DNA of 64,000 nucleotides from Neoroseomonas alkaliterrae (lineage in GTDB: Bacteria > Pseudomonadota > Alphaproteobacteria > Acetobacterales > Acetobacteraceae), in assembly GCF_014199195.1 (NCBI RefSeq), contig NZ_JACIJE010000008.1, positions 62,001-126,000 on the forward strand, in the 5' to 3' direction. Position numbers and translations under genes: made by a program. Positions within the stretch are counted from its first letter, which is position 1. Each line of letters begins with the position of its first letter. This document shows positions 35,077 to 42,670 of the stretch, in pieces. Under the pieces are notes generated by a model. It did not search any database. It saw nothing but the letters and a program-made list of their open reading frames with translations, and had not been told where the DNA came from.

Positions 35077-36069
35077 GTGCTCAGAAGGACTGTCATCGCC
35101 GGCGCTGCCGCCGGCCTCGCCGTGGCCGGGCTCGGCCGCAAGGCCCTCGCGCAGCCGCGCAACCCGGCCTGGCCGCGCGCGCTCAACATGGGCACCGCCG
35201 CGCCGGGCGGGACCTACGCCCTCTATGGCCCGGCCTGGGGCCAGATCGCGCAGGAGGCGACGGGGGTGCAGATCTCCTACCGCGCCACCCAGGGCCCGAA
35301 CCAGAACATCATCCTGGTCCAGCGGCGCGAGGTCGAGCTCGGCATGGTGACCATGGGCGTCGCCCTGCAGGCCTGGAACGGCGACGGCCAGTGGACCCAG
35401 GGCCAGCAGATGCGCGACATCCGCGCCCTGTTCCCGATGTACGACACGCCCTTCCACGGCATCGCGCTGCGCCGGTCGAACATCACCAAGCTCGCGGACC
35501 TCAACGGCAAGAACATCGGCCTCGGGCCGCGCGGCGGCACGCCGGGCACCTACTGGCCGCTGATCCTGCAGCGGCTGAACATCCGCCCGGCGAACATCCG
35601 CTTCGGCTCGGGCTCGGACATGGCGGGCCAGCTCCAGGACGGGCTGCTCGATGCCTTCCTCTTCGCCTCGGGCGTGCCGGTGCCGGCCTTCTCCGAGATC
35701 GAGACGCAGTCCGACGTGAACTTCCTCGACTTCACCGCCGAGGAGATCGCGACCATCACCCGCGCCTTCCCCGAGGTCGCGGCCGGGCAGCTTCCGGCCA
35801 GCACCTACCGCAAGGCCGGGCGGCCGCTGAACATTGTCGGCATGTTCAATTTCGCCATCGGCCACCGGACCCTGCCCGAGGATCTCGTCTATGAGATCGT
35901 CAAGGCGGTGCTGACGCAGAACGACCGGCTGAAGCAGGCCATCGCGGCGGGGTCGGAGACGCTCGCCGCGAATGCCAACAAGAACACCTTCCTGCCCTAC
36001 CACCCCGGCGCCGCGCGCTTCATGCGCGAGGCCGGGCAGACCATCCCGGACAACCTCGTGATGGCCTGA
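35077..36069 (+). CDS. TAXI-family TRAP transporter solute-binding protein
   Basis: Periplasmic binding protein of the TAXI (TRAP-associated extracytoplasmic immunogenic) type, 330 residues. Signal: LRRTVIAGAAAGLAVAGLGRKALA, possibly Tat-like by its RR. Mature part: LNMGTAAPGGTYALYGPAWGQIAQEATGVQISYRATQG, the TAXI opening, then VEYGMVTMG-like text (VELGMVTMGVALQAW) and LNGKNIGLGPRGGTPGTYWPLIL. GTG 35077 follows GGGAGGA at a good distance. No TRAP membrane subunit (DctM/DctQ) lies near, so it must work with a distant permease. Substrate unknown. Confidence 0.9.
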   Translation: MLRRTVIAGAAAGLAVAGLGRKALAQPRNPAWPRALNMGTAAPGGTYALYGPAWGQIAQEATGVQISYRATQGPNQNIILVQRREVELGMVTMGVALQAWNGDGQWTQGQQMRDIRALFPMYDTPFHGIALRRSNITKLADLNGKNIGLGPRGGTPGTYWPLILQRLNIRPANIRFGSGSDMAGQLQDGLLDAFLFASGVPVPAFSEIETQSDVNFLDFTAEEIATITRAFPEVAAGQLPASTYRKAGRPLNIVGMFNFAIGHRTLPEDLVYEIVKAVLTQNDRLKQAIAAGSETLAANANKNTFLPYHPGAARFMREAGQTIPDNLVMA

Positions 36070-36087
36070 GGCCGCGCCGCGGCGCGA

Positions 36088-36135
36088 CGGAACGGGGGCC
36101 GGGGCGGGATGCCGCTCCGGCCCTTCGCCGTTCCG
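36088..36135. terminator. Long near-perfect hairpin in a convergent gap
   Basis: About 19 base pairs between 36088-36107 and 36112-36135 with a 4-nt bulge (TTCG, 36124-36127) and a 4-nt loop. It lies between the ends of the TAXI gene and the next Bug gene and probably works in both directions. No U-tract. Confidence 0.6.
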
Positions 36136-36143
36136 GCCCGGCG

Positions 36144-37148
36144 CTATTCGACGCGGGCGCCGGAGGCGCGGGCCGCCTCGGCCCAGGGCCCTGCGTCGCG
36201 GCGGAGCTGCGCGGCGAAGGCCTCGGGGCCGAGCAGCGTGGGCTCGAGGCCCATGGCGCGCAGGCGCTCGCGCGCCTCGGGCGGGTTGACGGCGGCCAGC
36301 ACGGCATCGGCGAAGCGCCGGATGATGGCCGGGCTCGTGCCGCTGCGCATGACCAGCCCGTTGAAGCCGAGCAGTTCGAGCCCGCCGGGGAAGCCGGCCT
36401 CCCGGAAGGTCGGCACGTCGGGCAGGGCGGGGATGCGGACGGGCCCGGTGACGGCGAGCGCCTTCAGGCGGCCGTCGCGGATCTGCGGGATGCTCACCGC
36501 CTCGTCGTTGATCGAGAGGAAGGCGTTGCCGGCGATCACGTCCTGCACGGCGGGGGCGGAGCCGCGATACGGCACGTGGGTCATCCGCACATCCGCGGCC
36601 TTTTCCAGCATCGCGCCGAAGAGGTGCGAGGCCGAGCCCACGCCGAAGGAGGCGTAGGAGAGTTCCCCCGGCCGCCGCCTTGCCTCCGCGACCAGGTCGG
36701 CGACCGAGTTGATGGGCCGGTCGGCGCGCACCGTCAGCACCAGCGCCGCCGTGCCGAGCTGCACCACGGGCGCCATGTCGCGGAAGGTGTCGTAGCCCGG
36801 ATTGGCGTGGATCACCGGGTTGATCAGCGTGGTCGAGGCATTGACGTAGAGCACGGTGTAGCCGTCCGGCGGCGCCTGCAGCGCGGCCTGGGTGCCGATC
36901 ATGCCCTGCGCGCCGGCGCGGTTCTCCACGATCATCGGCTGGGGGAGGTGGGCGCGCAGGCGCTCGGCGAGCCAGCGGCCGACGATGTCGGTCTGCCCGC
37001 CGGGCGGGTAGGGGGCCATCAGCCGGATCGGGCGCGAGGGCCAGGCCGAGGGCGCCTCGGCCGGCTGGGCGAGGGCCGCGCGCGGCAGCAGGCCGGCGGC
37101 GAGCAGGGCGAGAGGCGCGCGGATGCGCGCCGTGCGTGCGTCGGTCAT
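36144..37148 (-). CDS. Bug/TctC-family tripartite tricarboxylate transporter substrate-binding protein
   Basis: Periplasmic protein with signal peptide (about 1-27) and the Bug fold: PSRPIRLMAPYPPGGQTDIVGRWLAERL, PMIVENRAGAQGMIGTQAAL, HVPYRGSAPAVQDVIAG and LKALAVTGPVRIPALPDVPTFREAG. 334 residues. It carries a DUF2076-like nothing else; no TctA/TctB membrane genes adjoin, as is usual for orphan Bug proteins in beta- and some alphaproteobacteria. The ligand is probably a carboxylate, amide or aromatic acid. Convergent with the TAXI gene. Confidence 0.9.
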   Translation of the reverse strand: MTDARTARIRAPLALLAAGLLPRAALAQPAEAPSAWPSRPIRLMAPYPPGGQTDIVGRWLAERLRAHLPQPMIVENRAGAQGMIGTQAALQAPPDGYTVLYVNASTTLINPVIHANPGYDTFRDMAPVVQLGTAALVLTVRADRPINSVADLVAEARRRPGELSYASFGVGSASHLFGAMLEKAADVRMTHVPYRGSAPAVQDVIAGNAFLSINDEAVSIPQIRDGRLKALAVTGPVRIPALPDVPTFREAGFPGGLELLGFNGLVMRSGTSPAIIRRFADAVLAAVNPPEARERLRAMGLEPTLLGPEAFAAQLRRDAGPWAEAARASGARVE

Positions 37149-37418
37149 GGGGCCTCCCTTGGACGTGCCCGGCTCCGGCCCGGGCTTGGGCGGGAGGATG
37201 GCGCGCCGCGGCCGGCGGGGGAAAGAAGAATGCGCGCCCCGCCGCGTGCGGGCCCCGCGGGGTCGCGTTCCCTGTGATCCCCGGCACGGCGCCGGGCGAT
37301 GCGGCGGGCCGATCCTTGGTTCAAGGTCGGGCGTTCGCATCCGGCGCCGAAGGCCGGGATCCGGCGGATGCAGGGCGCCCGCGTCCGCCGGTGATGAGGC
37401 CGGTTCCCCGGCCTCCGC

Positions 37419-38831
37419 TCAGCGACCCCGGCGCAGGAAGGCCGGCGCGGGGGTGCCGTCGCGGAAATCCCCCTCGCGCCAGGAGCGGTCGCGGCGCGGC
37501 GGCTCGGCGGCGGGGCGGCGGCGCGGCTGGTCGCCGCCGCGGGGCGGCTTCGGCGCCTCGGCCGGGGCGGCGTGGCCGTGCGGGCGGTGCTGCGGCTGCC
37601 GGGCCGGCTTGTGCGCGCCGCGCGGCGGCTTGGGCTGGGCGGCGGGGCGCGGCGGGGCAGGGGCGCGGGCCGGCTCGGGGGCCGCGGCGCCGCCGCGCGT
37701 CTCGGCCGGAATCTGCTGGCGGATCAGGCGCTCGATGGCACGGAGCTTGTCGCGATCCTCGTGCGAGCAGAGCGCGATCGCCTCGCCCGAGGCGCCGGCG
37801 CGCGCGGTGCGGCCGATGCGGTGGACGTAGGTTTCCGGCACCTCCGGCAGGTCGAACTGGATGACGTGCGTGACGCCCTCCACGTCGATGCCGCGCGCGG
37901 CGATGTCGGTCGCCACCAGCACCGGGGCGGAGCCGTCGCGGAAGGCGGCGAGCGCCCGCTCGCGCGCGTTCTGCGCCTTGTTGCCGTGGATGGCGTTGGC
38001 CGCGATGCCTTCCTGGTCGAGCTGCTTCACGATCCGGTCGGCACCGTGCTTGGTGCGCGAGAAGACCAGGGTGCGCCCGATGCCCTCCATGCGCAGCAGC
38101 TCCGCGAGCACCTGGCGCTTGCCGGCGGCGGGCACATGGATGACGCGCTGGGCGACGCGCTCGGCGGTGGTGGCCACCGGCGCGACGGCGACGCGGACCG
38201 GGTCGGTCAGCATCTCGGCGGCGAGGCGGTTGATCTCGGCGGGCATGGTGGCGCTGAAGAACAGCGTCTGCCGCTCGGCCGGGATGGCCTTGAGCAGCCG
38301 GCGGATGGCCGGCAGGAAGCCCTTGTCGAGCATCTGGTCGGCCTCGTCGAGCACCAGCGTGCCGACCTGGTCGAGCCGGCCGGCGCCCTGGTCGAGCAGG
38401 TCCTGCAGGCGGCCCGGCGTCGCGACCAGGATGTCGATGCCGCGCGCGAGCGCGCTGCGCTGCGGGCCGAAGCCGACGCCGCCGAACACCACCGCGGTGC
38501 TCAGGCCGAGGTGGCGGCCATAGGCGCGCAGGCTCGCCGCGATCTGGGAGGCGAGTTCGCGCGTCGGGCTCAGCACCAGCACGCGGCAGCTGAAGCGCGG
38601 CGGACGGCCCTTCTGCTGGGCGAGGCGGTGCAGGATGGGCAGCGCGAAGGCGGCGGTCTTGCCGGTGCCGGTCTGCGCGATGCCGAGCAGGTCGCGGCCT
38701 TCCATCACCGTGGGGATGGACTGCGCCTGGATGGGGGTGGGGATGGAGTAGCCCTCCTCGGCGAGCGCCTGGAGGATGCGGGTGTCGAGGCCGAGGGCCT
38801 CGAAAGTCGTGGTCACGATATGTCCTGTCAC
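37419..38831 (-). CDS. rhlE: DEAD-box RNA helicase, RhlE type
   Basis: ATP-dependent RNA helicase (470 aa) acting in ribosome assembly or RNA decay. Q motif GLDTRILQALAEEGYSIPTPIQAQSIP; motif I AQTGTGKT; Ia PTRELASQ; Ib TPGR; II DEAD (LVLDEADQML); III SAT; IV LVFSRTKHGADRIV; V ATDIAARGIDV; VI HRIGRTARAG. After the core (about residue 365) comes a proline-, arginine- and histidine-rich tail, typical of RhlE. Divergent from phnD. It ends near a stretch of GC-rich intergenic sequence before the Bug gene (270 nt, nothing recognisable). Confidence 0.95.
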   Translation of the reverse strand: MTGHIVTTTFEALGLDTRILQALAEEGYSIPTPIQAQSIPTVMEGRDLLGIAQTGTGKTAAFALPILHRLAQQKGRPPRFSCRVLVLSPTRELASQIAASLRAYGRHLGLSTAVVFGGVGFGPQRSALARGIDILVATPGRLQDLLDQGAGRLDQVGTLVLDEADQMLDKGFLPAIRRLLKAIPAERQTLFFSATMPAEINRLAAEMLTDPVRVAVAPVATTAERVAQRVIHVPAAGKRQVLAELLRMEGIGRTLVFSRTKHGADRIVKQLDQEGIAANAIHGNKAQNARERALAAFRDGSAPVLVATDIAARGIDVEGVTHVIQFDLPEVPETYVHRIGRTARAGASGEAIALCSHEDRDKLRAIERLIRQQIPAETRGGAAAPEPARAPAPPRPAAQPKPPRGAHKPARQPQHRPHGHAAPAEAPKPPRGGDQPRRRPAAEPPRRDRSWREGDFRDGTPAPAFLRRGR

Positions 38832-39150
38832 GCGCGCGCCGGGTCTGTCGCGGCGCGCGTCGCTGCGGTGAGAAAGCCCCGCGGGATTGGGACCGTCCGG
38901 TGGGTGGCGCGCCTGAGCCCGGCCCGGGCCCGCACCGCGCTTCCGGCCTTCTGGGCCATGGGAAGCGGCGGGGACCGATCACGCAGCCGGGCGGCGCGTG
39001 GCGCGCGGGACATCCGCGCGATGTGACTCCTATGCGCCTTCGCAGATGCGAAAGCAAGGGCAATCGCCGTCACCGCTTCTTCACCGGCCTGTCACCGGGC
39101 CATCGCGGATGGCGTGGCAGATGCCGCCCGCCAAAGACGGAGATGCCGCC
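38832..39150. promoter_or_regulatory. Divergent intergenic region of 319 nt between rhlE and phnD
   Basis: Holds a hairpin at 38938-38967 (CGCTTCC and GGCC arms pairing with GGAAGCG and GGCC, with a bulge), whose centre resembles text at 8553-8570, and a three-unit Pho-box-like repeat at 39067-39095. Between them no gene is seen; one reading in frame with phnD extends upstream but looks like GC noise. Confidence 0.5.
39067..39095 (+). promoter_or_regulatory. Pho-box-like triple direct repeat upstream of phnD
   Basis: Three 7-bp half-sites with 4-nt spacers: CCGTCAC (39067-39073), TCTTCAC (39078-39084) and CTGTCAC (39089-39095). The shared TCACCG falls at exactly 11-bp steps. PhoB sites are direct repeats of CTGTCAT spaced the same way, and the last unit matches 6 of 7. 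It lies 55 nt before the phnD start. Suggests induction on phosphate starvation. Confidence 0.55.
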
Positions 39151-40065
39151 ATGATCGCCCGCCGCGCCGCCCTTGCCCTGCCCGCCCTCGCCCTGCTTCT
39201 CCCCGCGGCCGCCGCCGCCCAGGCCGACTGGCGCGCCGGGCTGCGCGAGGTGCGCTTCGGCATGATCTCGGTGGAGAACGAGCGCGATGCGATCGCGCGG
39301 CTGCAGGGGCTCTCGGCCTATATGGGCCGCGAGCTCGGCGTGCCCTTCCGCGTCTTCCGCGGCTCCGACTACGCCGCGGTGGTCGAGGCGCTGCGCTCCG
39401 GCCATGCCGAGCTCGGCTATCTAGGGCCGGCCTCCTACGGCCTCGCGCGGCGCGTGATGGGCGAGCGCATCGCGCCGATCTTCCGCTACCTCGATAACGC
39501 GGGGATGGAAGGCTACCACAGCGTGATGATCGTCAAGGCCGACAGCCCGGTGCAGCGGCTCGAGGACATGCGCGGCCGCACGCTCGGCTTCAGCGACCCG
39601 AACTCGACCTCGGGCTTCCAGGTGCCGGGCTGGTTCCTGCGTCGCCAGGGCATGGACCCCGCCACCTTCTTCTCCCGCACCGGCTTCACCGGCAGCCACG
39701 AGCAGGGCGTGATGGCGGTGATCAACGGCACCTACGACGCCGCCGTGGTGGCCTATTCCAACGACGAGCGGAACACCTTCCAGCGCATGGCCGAGAAGGG
39801 TATGATCCCGGCCGGCGCGGTGCGCGTGGTCTGGCGCTCGCCGCTGATCCCGAACTCGCCGATCGTGCTGCGGATGGACCTGCCCGAGGGCTTCCGCCGC
39901 GACGTGATCGCCGCCTTCGCCGCCATGCCGGAACGCGACCCCGAGGCGTTCCGCGCGATGTCCTCCAATGCGCGCGGCCTCGCGCCCGCGCGGCACGAGG
40001 ACTACCTCGACATCATGGCCATCCTCGAGGAGAACGCGCAGCGGCGGCGCGAGCGGCGTTCCTGA
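39151..40065 (+). CDS. phnD: PhnD-family phosphonate/phosphite-type ABC transporter substrate-binding protein
   Basis: Periplasmic receptor, 304 residues, with a signal peptide (about 1-26, AAAAAQA cleavage). Seen: VRFGMISVENERDAIARLQGLSAYMGRELGVPFRVFRGSDYAAVVEALRSGHAELGYLGPASYGLA, the PhnD/SsuA/transferrin pattern, and FSDPNSTSGFQVPGWFLRRQG, the anion-binding loop. The ligand could be phosphonate, phosphite or another oxyanion. First gene of the phnD-phnE-phnE operon; ATG 39151 lies close after a ACGGAG ribosome binding site. A Pho-box-like array lies upstream. Confidence 0.9.
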   Translation: MIARRAALALPALALLLPAAAAAQADWRAGLREVRFGMISVENERDAIARLQGLSAYMGRELGVPFRVFRGSDYAAVVEALRSGHAELGYLGPASYGLARRVMGERIAPIFRYLDNAGMEGYHSVMIVKADSPVQRLEDMRGRTLGFSDPNSTSGFQVPGWFLRRQGMDPATFFSRTGFTGSHEQGVMAVINGTYDAAVVAYSNDERNTFQRMAEKGMIPAGAVRVVWRSPLIPNSPIVLRMDLPEGFRRDVIAAFAAMPERDPEAFRAMSSNARGLAPARHEDYLDIMAILEENAQRRRERRS

Positions 40066-40067
40066 GC

Positions 40068-40922
40068 GTGACCGCCGGCGCCGTCCTCGCCGCGGAAGGG
40101 CGCTGGCGCGCGGCGCGCACGCGGCGCTGGCGCGCGGTGGCCCTCGGCGGGGCGTGCTTCGCGGCGGCGGTGCTGGCCTCGGCCTGGATCGGCGAGGTGA
40201 GCCCGGCCCGCCTGGTGCGCGGCCTGCCGCTGGCCTGGGACTACATCCACCGCACCCTGCCCGAGATCGGCCTCGCCTCGGTCGGTGCGGACATCGCGCA
40301 CTGGATGTGGGGCTTCGGCGACTGGGTGGCGCTGCTCGGCGACACGCTGCTGATCGCCTATGTCGGCACGGTGCTCGGCGCGGCGGCGGCGCTGCTGCTC
40401 TCCTTCCCCGCCGCCTCCACCCTCGCGCCGGGCTGGGTGGTCGGGCCGGTGCGGCGGCTGCTCGAGTTCATGCGAACCGTGCCGACGCTCGTGCTGGCGC
40501 TGGTCTTCGTCTACGCCTTCGGCCTCGGGCCCTTCGCCGGCGTGCTCGCGATCGCGGTGCATTCGGCCGGTGCGCTCGGCAAGCTCTTCGCCGAGGAGCA
40601 TGAGAACGTCTCCCTCGGCCCGGTCGAGGCGGTGCGCGCGGCCGGCGGCTCCTGGCCCGCGCAGATGCGCTTCGGCGTGCTGCCGCAATCCCTGCCCGGC
40701 GTGCTGTCCTACGGGCTGCTGCGCTTCGAGATCAATGTGCGGGAGGCGAGCGTGCTCGGCATCGTCGGCGCGGGCGGCATCGGGGAGGAGCTGTATCTCG
40801 CGGTGCGGCAGTTCGAATACCAGGACATCTCCGCGATCCTGGTGCTGATCCTGGCCACCGTCGCGGTGATCGACGTGATCTGCGGGCGGCTGCGCCGGCG
40901 CGTCATCGGGGTGCGGGCATGA
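40068..40922 (+). CDS. phnE: Phosphonate-type ABC transporter permease (PhnE), first copy
   Basis: Inner-membrane channel half, 284 residues with about six helices. The EAA loop appears as HENVSLGPVEAVRAAGGSWPAQMRFGVLPQSLPGVLSY, with G at the expected place for contact with the ATPase. GTG 40068 lies 2 nt after the phnD stop. It is only about 35% identical by eye to the next permease, so they form a heterodimer. No phnC (ATPase) gene follows within the window. Confidence 0.9.
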   Translation: MTAGAVLAAEGRWRAARTRRWRAVALGGACFAAAVLASAWIGEVSPARLVRGLPLAWDYIHRTLPEIGLASVGADIAHWMWGFGDWVALLGDTLLIAYVGTVLGAAAALLLSFPAASTLAPGWVVGPVRRLLEFMRTVPTLVLALVFVYAFGLGPFAGVLAIAVHSAGALGKLFAEEHENVSLGPVEAVRAAGGSWPAQMRFGVLPQSLPGVLSYGLLRFEINVREASVLGIVGAGGIGEELYLAVRQFEYQDISAILVLILATVAVIDVICGRLRRRVIGVRA

Positions 40923-41731
40923 AGCGGAGCCTGCCGCCGCAGGAAGCGCGGCCCGCGCCGCGACCGGCGCGCCTCGGCGCGACGCCGCTGCTCTTCGGCC
41001 TCGGCGTCCTGGTGCTGCTGGTCGGGCTGTGGCGCGTGGATGCGAATCCCGCGCGCATCTGGGAGGGGCTTTCTCGCCTCGGCTGGCTCTTCGCGCTGAT
41101 GTGGCCGCCCTCGCCGGGCGGGGTGCTGCCCGAGCTGCTGCACGGCCTCGCCGAGAGCATGGCCATGGCCTTCCTCGGGACGCTGATCGCCGCGCTGGTG
41201 GCGCTGCCGCTGGCGCTGCTCGGCGCGGGCAACATCGTGGGCAGCGCGATGCTGCGCTTCTCGGTGCGGCGGCTCTATGACGGGCTGCGCGGCATCGACA
41301 CGCTGATCTGGGCGCTGATCTTCGTCTCGGCGGTCGGGATGGGGCCCTTCGCGGGGATCCTCGCCCTCGCGGTGCCCGATGTCGGCACGCTCGCCAAGCT
41401 GTTCTCCGAGGCGCTGGAGGGGGCGGACCGGCGCCAGGTGGAGGGGGTGCGCGCCGGCGGCTCCGGGCGGCTTCTCGCGGTGCGCTTCGGGCTGCTGCCG
41501 CAGGTGGCGCCGCTGATGCTCTCGCAGGTGCTCTACACGCTGGAATCCAATGCGCGGTCCTCGACCGTGCTCGGCATCGTGGGCGCGGGCGGGATCGGGC
41601 TCGCTCTGTCCGACCGCATCCGCATCAACAACTGGGACGAGGCGGCCTTCATCGTGCTGATGATCCTCGTCATGGTCGCCGCGATCGACCTGTTCAGCCG
41701 CGCGGTCCGGCTGCGGGTGATCCGCGCCTGA
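40919..41731 (+). CDS. phnE: Phosphonate-type ABC transporter permease (PhnE), second copy
   Basis: 270 residues, about six helices. EAA-like loop: SEALEGADRRQVEGVRAGGSGRLLAVRFGLLPQVAPLMLSQ; then VLGIVGAGGIGLALSDRIRIN, the PhnE C-terminal pattern. ATG overlaps the stop of the first permease (ATGA). With phnD and the first phnE it makes an importer that lacks its ATP-binding subunit locally. After it comes a degenerate hairpin of the CGGGCGAA family (41738-41766). Confidence 0.9.
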   Translation: MKRSLPPQEARPAPRPARLGATPLLFGLGVLVLLVGLWRVDANPARIWEGLSRLGWLFALMWPPSPGGVLPELLHGLAESMAMAFLGTLIAALVALPLALLGAGNIVGSAMLRFSVRRLYDGLRGIDTLIWALIFVSAVGMGPFAGILALAVPDVGTLAKLFSEALEGADRRQVEGVRAGGSGRLLAVRFGLLPQVAPLMLSQVLYTLESNARSSTVLGIVGAGGIGLALSDRIRINNWDEAAFIVLMILVMVAAIDLFSRAVRLRVIRA

Positions 41732-41737
41732 CGCGCG

Positions 41738-41766
41738 GCGGGCGAAGGCCCAGACCTTCCCTGCCG
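41738..41766 (+). repeat. Degenerate hairpin of the CGGGCGAA family after phnE
   Basis: GGCGAAGG pairs with CCTTCC plus flanking GCGG and TGCC with one bulge and mismatches; loop of 6 nt. It lies 7 nt after the stop of the second phnE. In the 170-nt convergent gap to the CBS gene; the rest holds GC-rich text partly like the reverse complement of copies A and B. Confidence 0.35.
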
Positions 41767-41901
41767 GCCCTCGGCCCCCGGTTCCGCGCGCAGGCGATCC
41801 GCCGGCTCCGGGCGCGACGCCCGCGGGGGAAGGATGCGACCTCCCATCCGCCGGCATGGGAACGGCGCGCGGCGCGGGAGCCACGCCGCGCCACGGCCCC
41901 G

Positions 41902-42597
41902 TCAGGGCATGCCGATCATCATCTTCGGCGCTGGGCTGGTGTCGAACACCACCTTCTTCACGCCGGGCACGCCCTCGGCGAGGACGCGCAGCGCCGTCTT
42001 GGTCTCCTGCGCCGAGAGGAAGCCGTGGAAGGAAACCACGCCGTCCTTGACCATCGGGAAGACGAAGCGGGTGCTGATCCAGGGCTCGGCCCGCATGCGC
42101 GCGAGGATCTCGCGCCGGATGCGCGGGTCGGAGGCCTCCTGCTCGGCGCCGCTGCCCAGGGGCTGCATCACCGCGCGCAGCAGGTCGGCGCGGGAGACGA
42201 CGCCGACCAGGACGCCGTCGCGCAGCACCGGCACGCGGCGGATGCGCTTCGTCTCCAGGATGTGCGCGACCTCCTCGACCGTGGCGTCCTCGGTCACGGT
42301 GGCAAGGTTGGTGCTCATCACGTCGCGCACGCGCCGGCCATGGGCGCGGGCATAGGCCATGGCCTGGTCGGCGGTGGCGCCGAGCAGGGTCGCGAAGAAG
42401 GAGGCGGGCTTGTCCTCCTTGGCCGAAAGGCGGCGCATCAGGTCGCCGTCGGTGACGAGGCCGACGAGGCGCCCCTCCTCGTCCACCACCGGCAGGCCCG
42501 AGATGCCGCGGTCGGCCATCAGCGCCGCCACCGCCTCGAGCGGCGTCTCGGGCGGGACGGTGATCGGGTCGGTGGTCATGATGTCGCGCGCGCGCAT
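41902..42597 (-). CDS. CBS-pair protein with C-terminal BON domain
   Basis: A 231-residue protein with two CBS domains (about 1-60, MTTDPITVPPETPLEAVAALMADRGISGLPVVDEEGRLVGLVTDGDL, and 95-145, VRDVMSTNLATVTEDATVEEVAHILETKRIRRVPVLRDGVLVGVVSRADLLRA) and a short BON-like end (about 165-225, IRREILARMRAEPWISTRFVFPMVKDGVVSFHGFL). CBS pairs sense adenosine nucleotides. No signal peptide. A perfect FNR-type box with a fitting -10 lies upstream, so it is probably induced at low oxygen. Convergent with phnE. Confidence 0.88.
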   Translation of the reverse strand: MRARDIMTTDPITVPPETPLEAVAALMADRGISGLPVVDEEGRLVGLVTDGDLMRRLSAKEDKPASFFATLLGATADQAMAYARAHGRRVRDVMSTNLATVTEDATVEEVAHILETKRIRRVPVLRDGVLVGVVSRADLLRAVMQPLGSGAEQEASDPRIRREILARMRAEPWISTRFVFPMVKDGVVSFHGFLSAQETKTALRVLAEGVPGVKKVVFDTSPAPKMMIGMP

Positions 42598-42625
42598 GCC
42601 GGGCCTCCGTGGCGTGTGAACTGTG

Positions 42626-42665
42626 ATTAATGTGGTGTCCGGGAGCCGCCGTTGATGCGGATCAA
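42626..42665 (-). promoter_or_regulatory. FNR-type box and matching -10 upstream of the CBS gene
   Basis: TTGAT-gcgg-ATCAA at 42652-42665 is a perfect FNR/Anr/FnrL consensus palindrome. On the minus strand an ATTAAT hexamer (42631-42626, 4 of 6 to TATAAT) would put the transcription start near 42619, about 22 nt before the ATG, and the box centre near -40, the place of class II FNR activation. Confidence 0.7.
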
Positions 42666-42670
42666 GGGGC

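Noticed and set aside
38938-38967. Terminator of rhlE or phnD
   Set aside because: The hairpin lies upstream of both divergent genes, so it cannot end either; kept only as a note in the intergenic entry.
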